From the NCBI GenBank assembly GCA_001564135.1, contig LKNH01000074.1, forward strand, positions 1 to 10,307: a stretch of DNA of 10,307 nt. The letters run 5' to 3'. A program made the position numbers and the translations under genes. Below are positions 1 to 6,783 of the stretch, in pieces. The notes under the pieces are model-generated. The model was given only the letters and a program-made list of their open reading frames with translations. It was not told where the DNA came from and did no database searches. Source of the DNA: Halobacteriaceae archaeon Tc-Br11_E2g27 (GTDB taxonomy: Archaea > Halobacteriota > Halobacteria > Halobacteriales > Haloarculaceae). The first letter of the stretch is position 1. Each line of letters begins with the position of its first letter.

Positions 1-342
1 ATCGTCAATCAGGTCTCCAAGTCCGGCGCTTTCGAGCGAAAACCCGGCCACGAAAAAGAGTGAGAAGATGCCAGCCATTGGCACGCCAAGCAGGGGCTCT
101 TCCTCGAAAAAGTCATCATCTCCATCGTCGGGCTCATCGCTGTCTTCATCATCATCCAGTTCCGAGAGCGCTGCAACATCCATGTATATTGCTGTTGCTT
201 CGCCATCTTGCGCACTGACATATGTGTTGTACGCACCCGCAGCAGCGTCGTCATCATCGCCAAGACAGCCTGCAACTGCAACAACCGCTGCTGCACCGCT
301 TAGTTGGAGGGCTCGCCGTCGGCTCAGTTGATTATCTGTCAT
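1..342 (-). CDS. Tat-exported haloarchaeal lipoprotein, C-terminus beyond window
   Basis: An open frame runs from the ATG at 342-340 to base 1 without a stop (114 codons visible). The N-terminus is a textbook haloarchaeal Tat lipoprotein signal: a twin-arginine motif S-R-R-R-A-L at residues 7-12, a short hydrophobic stretch (residues 14-25), and a lipobox V-A-G-C with Cys26 as the predicted lipidated residue. The mature part begins with an Asp-rich tether (residues 29-32). It then has a short segment with Y-M-D-V-A-A-L (53-59), a very acidic linker (about 61-82) and a hydrophobic region (about 84-108) rich in Gly and Phe. The protein should be exported folded and anchored on the outer face of the membrane. 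I do not recognise the family of the mature domain, so its function is unknown. A TATA-like box about 28 bases upstream suggests leaderless transcription. An overlapping frame at 9-296 is an artefact. Confidence 0.85.
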   Translation of the reverse strand, partial: MTDNQLSRRRALQLSGAAAVVAVAGCLGDDDDAAAGAYNTYVSAQDGEATAIYMDVAALSELDDDEDSDEPDDGDDDFFEEEPLLGVPMAGIFSLFFVAGFSLESAGLGDLIDD

Positions 343-366
343 ATTAACATGCACCTACGAATCGGA

Positions 367-380
367 CAATAGTGTTTCGA
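367..380 (-). promoter_or_regulatory. TATA/BRE promoter of the lipoprotein gene
   Basis: Read on the minus strand, this segment is CGAAAC followed by ACTATTG, a BRE-like plus TATA-like element. It is centred about 28 bases upstream of the ATG at 342, the spacing expected for a leaderless haloarchaeal transcript. The box is not a strong consensus. Confidence 0.45.
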
Positions 381-426
381 TTGCCAAACATTCTGCTCGC
401 ATCCTCACGGGTCGCCGACTGGCCCC

Positions 427-2376
427 TTATTCCTCGACGAAATCCGGTTCGACGCGCTTTTCCGCAACTTCGGCCTGCAAGTGTTCTTTGAACGTATCGA
501 GGTCGACGTCGTTGCGCTCGTTCTCGAAGCGGTCACGGACCGACACGGTTCCGGCTTCCTGTTCGTTGTCTCCGACGACGAGAATATACGGCACGCGGTC
601 GTCGTGGGCGTTCTGAATCTTGTTGCCGACTGTCCACGAACGGTCTTCAATTTCGACGCGGAATTCACCGAGTTCCCGGTTTTTGAGCATCTTGGAATAG
701 CCGATGTTATCGTCGGAAACGGGGAGAATGCGGACCTGTTCGGGTGCGAGCCAGGTCGGGAAGTTACCGTTGAAATGCTCGATGATGACGCCCATGAACC
801 GCTCAAACGAGCCGAGCAGGGCACGGTGGACCATCACCGGGCGGTGTTCGTCGTTGTCTTTCCCGACGTAGCTCAAATCAAGCCGTTCGGGGATGTTGAA
901 ATCAAGTTGGACCGTTCCGATGGTCCACTCGCGGCCGAGTGCATCCCGTGCATCCAGCCCGATTTTCGGCCCGTAGAAGGCGGCCTCGCCCTGCTCGACG
1001 TCGTATTCCAGCCCAAGTGATTCGAGCGAGTCACGAAGCGCCTGGGTTGCTTCCTCCCAGATTTCGTCGCTGCCGACTGCGTTATCGCCTTTCGTCTCCA
1101 GTTTGTAGATAATTTCGAGGTCAAAGAGGTCGTAGATTTCGTCGATAACGTCGAGGGTGGCGGTAATCTCCTCGGTAATCTGGTCGCGGCGGATGAACGC
1201 ATGGCCATCGTCTTGGGTGAGGCCACGCACACGAAGCAACCCGGAGAGTTCGCCTGATTGTTCGTTCCGATAGACCGTTCCGAACTCCGAAAAGCGAATC
1301 GGGAGGTCTCGGTAGGAATACTGCCCCTCATCGAAGATATGGGCGTGGTTTGCACAGTTCATCGGTTTGAGGCCGTACTCGGTTTCGTCCTGTTCCCACG
1401 CGAACATCTCGCCTTCCTCCTTGAAGGCATCGTAATGGCCCGTTGGTTTCCAGAGTTTGGCTTTGTTCAGTTCGGGCGTCCAGACTTCATCATAGCCGAG
1501 GTCGTCGTTTTTGCTCCGGATGAAGTCCTCGAGCTCGCGGCGAATCGACATCCCGTTCGGGTGATAATGTGCACAGCCGGGGGAGTGGTCGGGGACCGAA
1601 AAGAGGTCCATCTCCTGACCGATTTTCCGGTGGTCGCGCTCTTTGGCTTTTTCACGCCGTTTCAGAAAGTCTTCGAGGTCGCTTTCGCTTTTGAACGCGG
1701 AGCCATACACTCGGGTGAGCGTTTCGTTTTCCTCGTCACCGCGCCAGTAGGATGCAGAGATTTCGAGTAGAGTCACTGCGCCAATCTCGCCGGTTGATTC
1801 GACGTGTGGGCCCTGACAGAGGTCCTGCCAGTCATCCTGAACGTAAAACGAGACCGTCTCCTCGTCGGCTGCTTCCGTTTCGAGGATATCCTGTTTGAAC
1901 TTGTTTTCATCGTAGATTTCGAAGGCATCTTCGCGAGAGCGTTCGACTCGCTCCAGTGCGTAATCTGCCTCAATTATCTCTTCCATCTCGGCTTCAATCG
2001 TCTCGAAGTCATCTTCCGAGAGGTCGATGCCGGTGATATCATAGTAAAAGCCGTCGTCGGTTGCGGGACCAATCGCCAGCTTTGCCTCGGGATAGTGGCG
2101 TTGGAGTGCCTGGGCGAAGACGTGGGCTGCCGTATGACGGAGGACATCGAGATACTCGTCGCTGCTTTCCGTGACGATTTCGATCTCGCAGTCATCTTCA
2201 AGCGGGGTCGTCTTATCGACAAGTTCGCCGTTAACGACGCCAGCAATCGTATCGCGACCGAGCCCTGGCCCGATTTCATAGGCCACATCCTCGACAGTCG
2301 AACCGCGCTCTACCTCCAGTTCGGAGCCGTCCGGGAGGACGACCGTTACCGTAGACGTTTGTTGTGACATGGTCAT
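427..2376 (-). CDS. thrS: Threonyl-tRNA synthetase, full length with editing domain
   Basis: Charges tRNA-Thr with threonine in the cytoplasm. At 649 residues it has the bacterial-type layout. It has a TGS domain (about 8-70) and a second additional/editing domain (about 75-235) with the four expected residues H81 and H85 (HxxxH) plus C187 and H191 (CxxxH). The class II catalytic core is at about 255-540 and the anticodon-binding domain at about 541-640. The zinc and threonine ligands are present as C341 (MNCANH), H392 (DDGHAF) and H517 (VHRALLG). Motif 2 contains R370 and motif 3 contains R526. It therefore looks fully active and able to hydrolyse Ser-tRNA-Thr, unlike the DTD-like N-terminus found in many other archaeal ThrRSs. 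Two starts are possible: ATG at 2376 (MTMSQQ) or ATG at 2370 (MSQQ). I cannot choose firmly, though a weak GGATGG lies at a suitable distance from 2376. A matching tRNA-Thr lies at 8101. Confidence 0.97.
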   Translation of the reverse strand: MTMSQQTSTVTVVLPDGSELEVERGSTVEDVAYEIGPGLGRDTIAGVVNGELVDKTTPLEDDCEIEIVTESSDEYLDVLRHTAAHVFAQALQRHYPEAKLAIGPATDDGFYYDITGIDLSEDDFETIEAEMEEIIEADYALERVERSREDAFEIYDENKFKQDILETEAADEETVSFYVQDDWQDLCQGPHVESTGEIGAVTLLEISASYWRGDEENETLTRVYGSAFKSESDLEDFLKRREKAKERDHRKIGQEMDLFSVPDHSPGCAHYHPNGMSIRRELEDFIRSKNDDLGYDEVWTPELNKAKLWKPTGHYDAFKEEGEMFAWEQDETEYGLKPMNCANHAHIFDEGQYSYRDLPIRFSEFGTVYRNEQSGELSGLLRVRGLTQDDGHAFIRRDQITEEITATLDVIDEIYDLFDLEIIYKLETKGDNAVGSDEIWEEATQALRDSLESLGLEYDVEQGEAAFYGPKIGLDARDALGREWTIGTVQLDFNIPERLDLSYVGKDNDEHRPVMVHRALLGSFERFMGVIIEHFNGNFPTWLAPEQVRILPVSDDNIGYSKMLKNRELGEFRVEIEDRSWTVGNKIQNAHDDRVPYILVVGDNEQEAGTVSVRDRFENERNDVDLDTFKEHLQAEVAEKRVEPDFVEE

Positions 2377-2431
2377 ACCATCCGCAGGGTGCGGAGTTGT
2401 GCTGCTGCTGGGAAGGTCGGTACAACGGGTA

Positions 2432-2447
2432 CTGACTGCCCAGTCAG
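2432..2447. promoter_or_regulatory. Perfect 7-bp palindrome in the thrS leader
   Basis: CTGACTG, a two-base centre CC, then CAGTCAG: a perfect 7-bp inverted repeat 56 bases upstream of the thrS start. If transcription starts near 2459, as the TATA-like box suggests, it lies in the 5' leader and could be an operator or an RNA hairpin. There is no T-tract after it on the thrS strand, so it is not an obvious terminator. Confidence 0.4.
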
Positions 2448-2457
2448 CAAGGGAATC

Positions 2458-2500
2458 GGCAGGTGTCGATTACGTTGGGCCTGTAAAACGGACACCTACC
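2458..2500 (-). promoter_or_regulatory. Candidate thrS promoter framed by a 10-bp inverted repeat
   Basis: The minus strand reads CCGTTTTACAGG at 2491-2480, a plausible TATA box, which would place the transcription start near 2459. The box sits inside an inverted repeat: GGCAGGTGTC at 2458-2467 and GACACCTACC at 2491-2500 match at 9 of 10 paired positions, the inner seven without mismatch. A repeat bracketing a TATA box is a typical arrangement for a dimeric regulator, but no binding protein can be named from the sequence. Confidence 0.4.
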
Positions 2501-2530
2501 ATCATACTCACTGGTCTCTCGTGAGTGCGG

Positions 2531-2535
2531 AAAAA
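2531..2535 (-). terminator. T5 tract downstream of the response regulator
   Basis: On the minus strand a run of five T occurs 33 bases after the response-regulator stop codon and is followed by a 6-bp hairpin (ACTCAC 2506-2511 with GTGAGT 2521-2526). Short T-tracts are the main intrinsic termination signal known in archaea. It is the only such tract between this gene and thrS, so the two are probably not cotranscribed. Confidence 0.35.
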
Positions 2536-2567
2536 GATTGCGCTACTCGCCTTCCCGGACCAGTCTG

Positions 2568-3137
2568 TTACTCGCCCCCGGGGAATTCCTGAAACAGGGT
2601 ATCGAAATCGTCACCGAACTCGGAGACTGCCATATCAGCCTCGTCCGCGAGGGTTTCGACACGCTCGACCATCTCCTGATATTCCTCGTTGTTCTGGAGT
2701 TCGGAGGGCGTCTTCTCAGCCTCAAGCGTCGCTTTCTTTGCGGTGAGCGCGTAGTACTCCTGTAAGGTTTCGTTGTAGTTATCGCGCTCGCGCATTGACG
2801 ACACCGATTCGGTAAGGTCATCGCGCATCACCGGCTTGGTCAGATAATCATCGAAATCCATCGAGACGATATCGAAATCAGGGTCGACTGCGGTGACCAT
2901 CACGACCCGACAGTCGATTTCCCGCTCGCGGATGGTTTCGAGCACTTCGTCGCCCGAGTAATCGGGCATCTGTCGGTCGAGAAATACGATGTCGACCGTT
3001 TCATCAACTTTGTCAAGCGCCTCTTCGCCGCCGTAGGCTGTTCTGACGGTGTGGTCCATCGACAGCCACGTGCTGTAGAGGTCTGCAATATCTGTCTCGT
3101 CGTCAACGACCAGAATGGTCAGTTCTTCATCCGTCAT
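2568..3137 (-). CDS. HalX-type response regulator
   Basis: A 189-residue two-component output protein. Residues 6-118 form a receiver domain with the acidic pocket D12/D13, the phospho-acceptor D54 (V-F-L-D-R-Q-M-P), T82 and the conserved K101 (L-T-K-P). Residues about 120-189 match the HalX domain as I know it: a charged, helix-rich haloarchaeal domain containing Y-A-L-T-A-K-K-A-T-L-E and ending with an acidic tail. HalX proteins lack an obvious DNA-binding fold and their output is not well understood. No histidine kinase gene lies in the window, so this is an orphan regulator whose partner kinase must be encoded elsewhere. It points the same way as thrS but is separated by about 190 bases with a T-tract, so it is probably a separate transcript. 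I could not find a convincing TATA box upstream. Confidence 0.93.
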   Translation of the reverse strand: MTDEELTILVVDDETDIADLYSTWLSMDHTVRTAYGGEEALDKVDETVDIVFLDRQMPDYSGDEVLETIREREIDCRVVMVTAVDPDFDIVSMDFDDYLTKPVMRDDLTESVSSMRERDNYNETLQEYYALTAKKATLEAEKTPSELQNNEEYQEMVERVETLADEADMAVSEFGDDFDTLFQEFPGGE

Positions 3138-3361
3138 AAGTTGTATATCCGTTATTGGTGCTAACTGTCCACGATAGTCTTGCTATGGGTACTTCTGCGA
3201 GACGTTCGCTGCTACCCCCTGTGGAACCCAACCCCTGTTGGTGGTGGCTCGGAACTATCCCCTGCACATGTGGCGTATGGATGACTGTAATTAAAATAGT
3301 ATCGGCTGTTCGGAACCGGGGCCGGTAAACTACCGCTCAGTGATACTGTTTGGACGATGAG

Positions 3362-3368
3362 TTATACC
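3362..3368 (+). promoter_or_regulatory. TATA box for the gene at 3393
   Basis: TTATACC is centred about 28 bases before the ATG at 3393. This is the normal distance for a leaderless haloarchaeal gene, and there is no Shine-Dalgarno sequence in between. Confidence 0.55.
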
Positions 3369-3392
3369 CCTTGGAGCCATACATAGCCAACA

Positions 3393-3833
3393 ATGTCAGA
3401 GTCAGACCGCCCCCAGGTAATTCGCTCAATCGCTGTGACAACAGCGGATGTGGTGGCTGCCCTCGAAATGCAGGTGACGAGTAACCGTGATGCAGTCTTA
3501 CGTATTACACCCCCATTTAACGGCCGGATGCGTGCCCGTCTTCATGTCACACAGGAAAATGAATACACGGATGGGATTGAGCCGATTCATATCCCACCTG
3601 AGCACCTCGTTCGCTCGGAGGCACCGTCGTACCCACATGCCGTCGAAACTGAAGAGGAACTCCGTTCGGACCCGGAGTTGACGTACTCCGTCGAGCGCCA
3701 TCACGAATACCACACCGAACGCGTTGCTGAGTGGCGTAACTCCATCCCAGCATACATTCGTGAGGCTGTGACACTCGACACACCGACCGGTACACAGACG
3801 GTGACGGTCAAACCACTCTCCGGCGAATTATAA
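3393..3833 (+). CDS. Conserved haloarchaeal protein of unknown function
   Basis: A 146-residue soluble protein with no signal peptide or membrane segment. The start is supported by a TATA box 28 bases upstream, and the N-terminus (MSESDRPQ) is typical of haloarchaeal cytosolic proteins. Visible features are a predicted alpha/beta N-terminal part (to about residue 55) containing R-M-R-A-R-L-H-V, a central H-I-P-P-E-H-L-V segment (66-73), a His/Glu/Arg-rich helix (about 98-123, S-V-E-R-H-H-E-Y-H) and a short beta-rich C-terminus. I have the impression of similar small proteins in other halophiles, but I know no function and none of these motifs is catalytic in a family I recognise. It converges with acs, with only 21 bases between the two stop codons, so the transcripts probably overlap at their ends. 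Confidence 0.85.
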   Translation: MSESDRPQVIRSIAVTTADVVAALEMQVTSNRDAVLRITPPFNGRMRARLHVTQENEYTDGIEPIHIPPEHLVRSEAPSYPHAVETEEELRSDPELTYSVERHHEYHTERVAEWRNSIPAYIREAVTLDTPTGTQTVTVKPLSGEL

Positions 3834-3854
3834 CACGCGTACAACGGTCTGGTA

Positions 3855-5804
3855 TCAGTTCTCTCGCGTGATGGATTCGAGTTCTCCCACAATCTCAGGA
3901 TTTCGAAGCGAACTCGTATCACCGAGGTCGTTTCCGTTCGCGAGGTCAGTAAGGACTCGCCTGACAATCTTTCCGGAGCTCGTTTTCGGGAGTTCCGGAG
4001 TGAAAATGATTGCATCCGGCCGTGCAAATGGGCCGACTACACGTTCGATTGATTCGTGGATTGCTTTCCGGATACGTTTGGTGCGCTCGTACGTATCTTC
4101 GAGACAGACATACGCATAGAGGCCACGCTCGTGGCCGTCATGCGTCCCTGTGACGACAGCCGCCTCTGCCACACCTTCGACCGCGACGATAGCTGATTCG
4201 AGTTCCATCGACCCGAATCGGTAGCCTGAGACTTTGATGACATCATCCACGCGTCCTAATATGGTGACGTAGCCATCTTCATCGACCAGTGCACCATCCT
4301 CGGTCACGTACTGCCAGCCGTCGGTGTTTGGGAGGCCACCTTCCTGTGAGGCCCAGCGGGTCGAATCAACCAGTTCCTGGGGCATTCCTGGCCATGGTTT
4401 GTCGATGACTAGATAGCCCCCTTCTCCGGGGTCGACGGATTCGCCGCTGGCATCTACGACGGAGGCACTGATACCGGGAAGTGGTGGTCCTGCTGCACCG
4501 GGTTTCATATCGGTCACACCCGGGAGTGTCGTGATGAGGTGGCCGCCCGTTTCTGTTTGCCACCAGGTGTCGACGACTGGACACTCACCGTTTCCAACCG
4601 CTTCATAGTACCAGCGCCAGACGCGGGGGTTAATCGGTTCGCCGACGGTTCCAAGCAGGCGAAGGCTGGAAGTGTCGTACTCGTCGATATATGATTCCCC
4701 CCGTTTCATCAACGTTCGAATCGTCGATGGAGAGGTATAGAGGATGTCGACTGCGTTACGCTCGATTACTTCCCAGAGACGGGTTTTCGAGGGATACTCC
4801 GGTCGCCCTTCATGAAGCACAACCGTTGCTCCAATCGATAACGGGCCGTAGACGAGATACGAATGGCCGGTAATCCAGCCGATATCTGCTGTACACCAGT
4901 ATGTATCGCTTGGCTTCAAGTCGAGGGTCGCATGGCTGGTCCAGGTTACATAAGAGAGATAGCCGCCGGTTGTTTGGGTTACACGCTTTGGTTTCCCTGT
5001 CGTTCCGGACGTATATATGAGAAAGAGCGTGTCGGTGGCTGCTCTGGCAACTGGCTCAACCTCGGTGCCGTAGTGGTCTTCGCGAAGGGTCTTGTAATCA
5101 AAATCGTTCGGTCCGAGGGCGTATTCGTAGGCCTCACCGAGTCGGTCGACGACAACCGTTGTGACATCCCATTCAAGTCCCAGACAGGCCCGGTCAGTTT
5201 TGTTTTTTAGTGAAACGGCGCCGCCACGTTGATAGTAGCCGTCGCAGGTGACGAGCAGCTCGGAGCCACTTTCGGCCATTCTCGTTGTTAGCGAATCAGC
5301 TGAAAAGCCGACATAGACGACCGAGTGAACGGCCCCGATTCGTGCGCAGGCGAGCATCGCAATCGGCAGCTCTGGAACCATCGGCATGTGGAGAGTGACG
5401 ACATCTCCTTCTTCGACGCCAAGCTCACGGAGCGCCGCAGCGAACGCTTCAACTTCTCGTGTCAACTCAAGGTAGGTAAACGTTCGTTGCTCATCAAACA
5501 ACCCCTCCCAGACGAGCGCTCGCTGATTTTTTTGCTCATCCAGATGTCTGTCGAGGCAGTTCACTGCGGCGTTTAGCTCGCCGCCAACGAACCATTCACG
5601 GGTTTGTTCGTCAAAGACGTGGTCGTATGGGCTGTCCCAATGCACGTGTTCAGCGGCTCGATTCCAGACGGTCGGCCACTCACGCTCGAAGGTATCATAT
5701 AGCGATGAATCTCGGATGTTGGCCTGCTCGACGAACGCGCTTGACGGAGCAATGCGCTCCTTTGCAGGCTCTCGTGTGTGGATGTCCAGCTCGTCACTCG
5801 TCAT
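3855..5804 (-). CDS. acs: Acetyl-CoA synthetase (AMP-forming) family, divergent member
   Basis: Adenylate-forming ligase that would convert acetate, ATP and CoA to acetyl-CoA via acetyl-AMP. 649 residues from the ATG at 5804. The N-terminal Acs signature is W-F-V-G-G-E-L-N-A-A-V-N-C-L-D-R-H (71-87). The ATP loop is Y-T-S-G-T-T-G-K-P-K (264-273), and the acetate-pocket regions are W-I-T-G-H-S (310-315), T-V-G-E-P (386-390) and W-W-Q-T-E-T-G-G (414-421). The nucleotide Asp is D503, the hinge is G-R-V-D-D (517-521) and the catalytic lysine is K612 in S-S-G-K. Several usually fixed positions differ: Arg274 where Gly normally follows K-P-K, V-S-G-Y-R-F-G in place of V-S-G-H-R-L-G (525-531), and S-S-G-K in place of R-S-G-K. 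This suggests a paralogue rather than the main Acs. A longer frame to 5921 adds an unrelated hydrophobic N-terminus that overlaps gch3, and was rejected. Confidence 0.9.
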   Translation of the reverse strand: MTSDELDIHTREPAKERIAPSSAFVEQANIRDSSLYDTFEREWPTVWNRAAEHVHWDSPYDHVFDEQTREWFVGGELNAAVNCLDRHLDEQKNQRALVWEGLFDEQRTFTYLELTREVEAFAAALRELGVEEGDVVTLHMPMVPELPIAMLACARIGAVHSVVYVGFSADSLTTRMAESGSELLVTCDGYYQRGGAVSLKNKTDRACLGLEWDVTTVVVDRLGEAYEYALGPNDFDYKTLREDHYGTEVEPVARAATDTLFLIYTSGTTGKPKRVTQTTGGYLSYVTWTSHATLDLKPSDTYWCTADIGWITGHSYLVYGPLSIGATVVLHEGRPEYPSKTRLWEVIERNAVDILYTSPSTIRTLMKRGESYIDEYDTSSLRLLGTVGEPINPRVWRWYYEAVGNGECPVVDTWWQTETGGHLITTLPGVTDMKPGAAGPPLPGISASVVDASGESVDPGEGGYLVIDKPWPGMPQELVDSTRWASQEGGLPNTDGWQYVTEDGALVDEDGYVTILGRVDDVIKVSGYRFGSMELESAIVAVEGVAEAAVVTGTHDGHERGLYAYVCLEDTYERTKRIRKAIHESIERVVGPFARPDAIIFTPELPKTSSGKIVRRVLTDLANGNDLGDTSSLRNPEIVGELESITREN

Positions 5805-5833
5805 CTGTGCGTTACCGACTGTACGCACCCCAG

Positions 5834-5840
5834 CAAATAA
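5834..5840 (-). promoter_or_regulatory. TATA box of acs
   Basis: On the minus strand TTATTTG, preceded by CCAACCC, is centred about 33 bases before the ATG at 5804. It supports 5804 rather than 5921 as the start. It shares the 91-base divergent region with the gch3 promoter. Confidence 0.5.
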
Positions 5841-5862
5841 GGGTTGGCACAATTTCCAAAGA

Positions 5863-5870
5863 AAGATACC
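5863..5870 (+). promoter_or_regulatory. TATA-like box of gch3
   Basis: AAGATACC is centred about 29 bases upstream of the GTG at 5896, consistent with a leaderless transcript beginning at or near the GTG. The box is weak, and its main support is the spacing. Confidence 0.4.
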
Positions 5871-5895
5871 CGTACACACCAAACTCGATGCAACT

Positions 5896-6660
5896 GTGAC
5901 AAACACGCAGCTTACACACATTCAGATAGATAACTACGGCCCGTGGACAGTGACGCCCGAACCACGCCGCGAGGTTGACCTGCAGACGCTTCAGTCACGT
6001 CTGTATGCTGACCTCTCACAGCTGTTTGGTAACCGTGATGGCTACGTCTTTTTCTCCCGGTTTGACAACATGATTGCCATTTCGAACGGCCTCAGCATGG
6101 ACGACCATGCGTTGATACAGGAATCGGTGGCAAACCGATATCCCGTGACCGCAAGCCTGAGCGTTGCAACCGGCCGGACGCCAGCCTCGGCGCTCGGAAC
6201 TGCAACCGAACAGTTACAGGAGGCAGGGAGTGCACAGGATAAGCACCGACGGAACATTCTCAAAGGCCGCACAATCGATGCGGAGTTTCGAACTGATGAG
6301 GACATCCAGATTGCGCATTTCGACGTTGCTGATGCGACAGGTAAATACACCGACCAGCTCAACGAGTTTGATACCTTCATTCAAATTGAACAGGGTTATG
6401 CCGAGTTGATGAAATATATGCGCCAGGAGTACGATTCGCTTTCTTTTTTCGTCGGTGGCGATAACATCATCGTCGTCTGTCCGGAGCTTGACGAAGACGA
6501 CTATCTGGACGCCGTCAGGCACGTCAATGAAGCTGTTAGCGTCGAACTCCGTGTGGGTGTCGGCCGAGGAAAAACCGCATCCGATGCCGGAATGGACGCC
6601 AAACATGCACTTGAACATTGCCGAGAAGTCGAGAAACCGGCCGAACTGGCGTTTGAGTAA
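5896..6660 (+). CDS. gch3: GTP cyclohydrolase III
   Basis: Hydrolyses GTP to the formylamino-pyrimidine nucleotide FAPy, the archaeal first step toward riboflavin and the deazaflavin of coenzyme F420 (EC 3.5.4.29). 254 residues, close to the Methanocaldococcus enzyme. The fold is two tandem domains related to nucleotide-cyclase/GGDEF palms. The first has F-F-S-R-F-D-N-M (52-59) and the second has the matching metal/nucleotide loop F-V-G-G-D-N (185-190). I-D-N-Y-G-P-W (11-17) opens the protein, and G-V-G-R-G-K-T-A-S-D-A-G (221-232) is a conserved second-domain signature. The start is GTG at 5896: the family's N-terminus begins here, and no in-frame ATG lies near it. An ATG at 5716 in the same frame would lie deep inside the divergent acs gene and adds unrelated sequence. 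No SD is present, so initiation is probably leaderless. Confidence 0.95.
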   Translation: MTNTQLTHIQIDNYGPWTVTPEPRREVDLQTLQSRLYADLSQLFGNRDGYVFFSRFDNMIAISNGLSMDDHALIQESVANRYPVTASLSVATGRTPASALGTATEQLQEAGSAQDKHRRNILKGRTIDAEFRTDEDIQIAHFDVADATGKYTDQLNEFDTFIQIEQGYAELMKYMRQEYDSLSFFVGGDNIIVVCPELDEDDYLDAVRHVNEAVSVELRVGVGRGKTASDAGMDAKHALEHCREVEKPAELAFE

Positions 6661-6670
6661 TCAATTATCT

Positions 6671-6783
6671 CCTTCATAGGAATTAAATATTTTACCTACG
6701 TGGGTATTAAATTTGAGAATCAACCATCACCAAACAAATAGTACCTTCGTAGGAAATATATAATTGCCTTTGTAGGTATTAAA
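6671..6783 (+). repeat. Four-copy 17-base direct repeat in the gch3-CBS gap
   Basis: Four units share the consensus CCTTCGTAGGTATTAAA and lie at 6671-6687, 6695-6711, 6744-6760 and 6767-6783. Unit 2 has CCTACGTGGG, unit 1 CCTTCATAGG, unit 4 CCTTTGTAGG, and unit 3 ends AAATATA instead of TATTAAA. The first ten bases are a near-palindrome (CCTWCGWAGG) and the tail is A/T. Centre-to-centre distances are 24, 49 and 23 bases, as if one position in a regular array had been lost. All are in the same orientation in an AT-rich stretch. They may be operator sites, and no known archaeal regulator site that I can name matches. The units are too short and close for CRISPR. The rest of the 307-base gap, 6784-6936, shows no gene and nothing I recognise apart from a TCTGCAGA palindrome. 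Confidence 0.8.

Noticed and set aside
9..296. Minus-strand 95-codon frame rich in Met, Gln and Arg
   Set aside because: It is a shadow of the Tat lipoprotein frame (342 to 1). Its composition is unlike a haloarchaeal protein, while the other frame has a full signal peptide and lipobox.
481..2367. Several long plus-strand frames opposite thrS (481-1020, 1258-1770, 1804-2367)
   Set aside because: They are antisense shadows of the thrS coding sequence, a common effect of codon bias; no family resemblance or promoter.
2389..2765. Short plus-strand frames upstream of thrS and across the 3' end of the response regulator
   Set aside because: No start signals, Arg/Pro-rich composition unlike halophile proteins, and overlap with the regulatory region and the HalX gene.
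5716..5895. Upstream ATG start for gch3
   Set aside because: It would lie about 90 bases inside the divergent acs coding region and adds sequence foreign to the family. The conserved N-terminus begins at the GTG at 5896.
5805..5921. N-terminal extension of Acs to the ATG at 5921
   Set aside because: The extra 39 residues are hydrophobic and Cys-rich, overlap the gch3 start and both promoters, and are not part of the Acs family.
6671..6783. CRISPR array
   Set aside because: Units are 17 bases with gaps of only 6-7 bases (and one of 32), so there are no spacer-sized unique sequences and no cas gene nearby.
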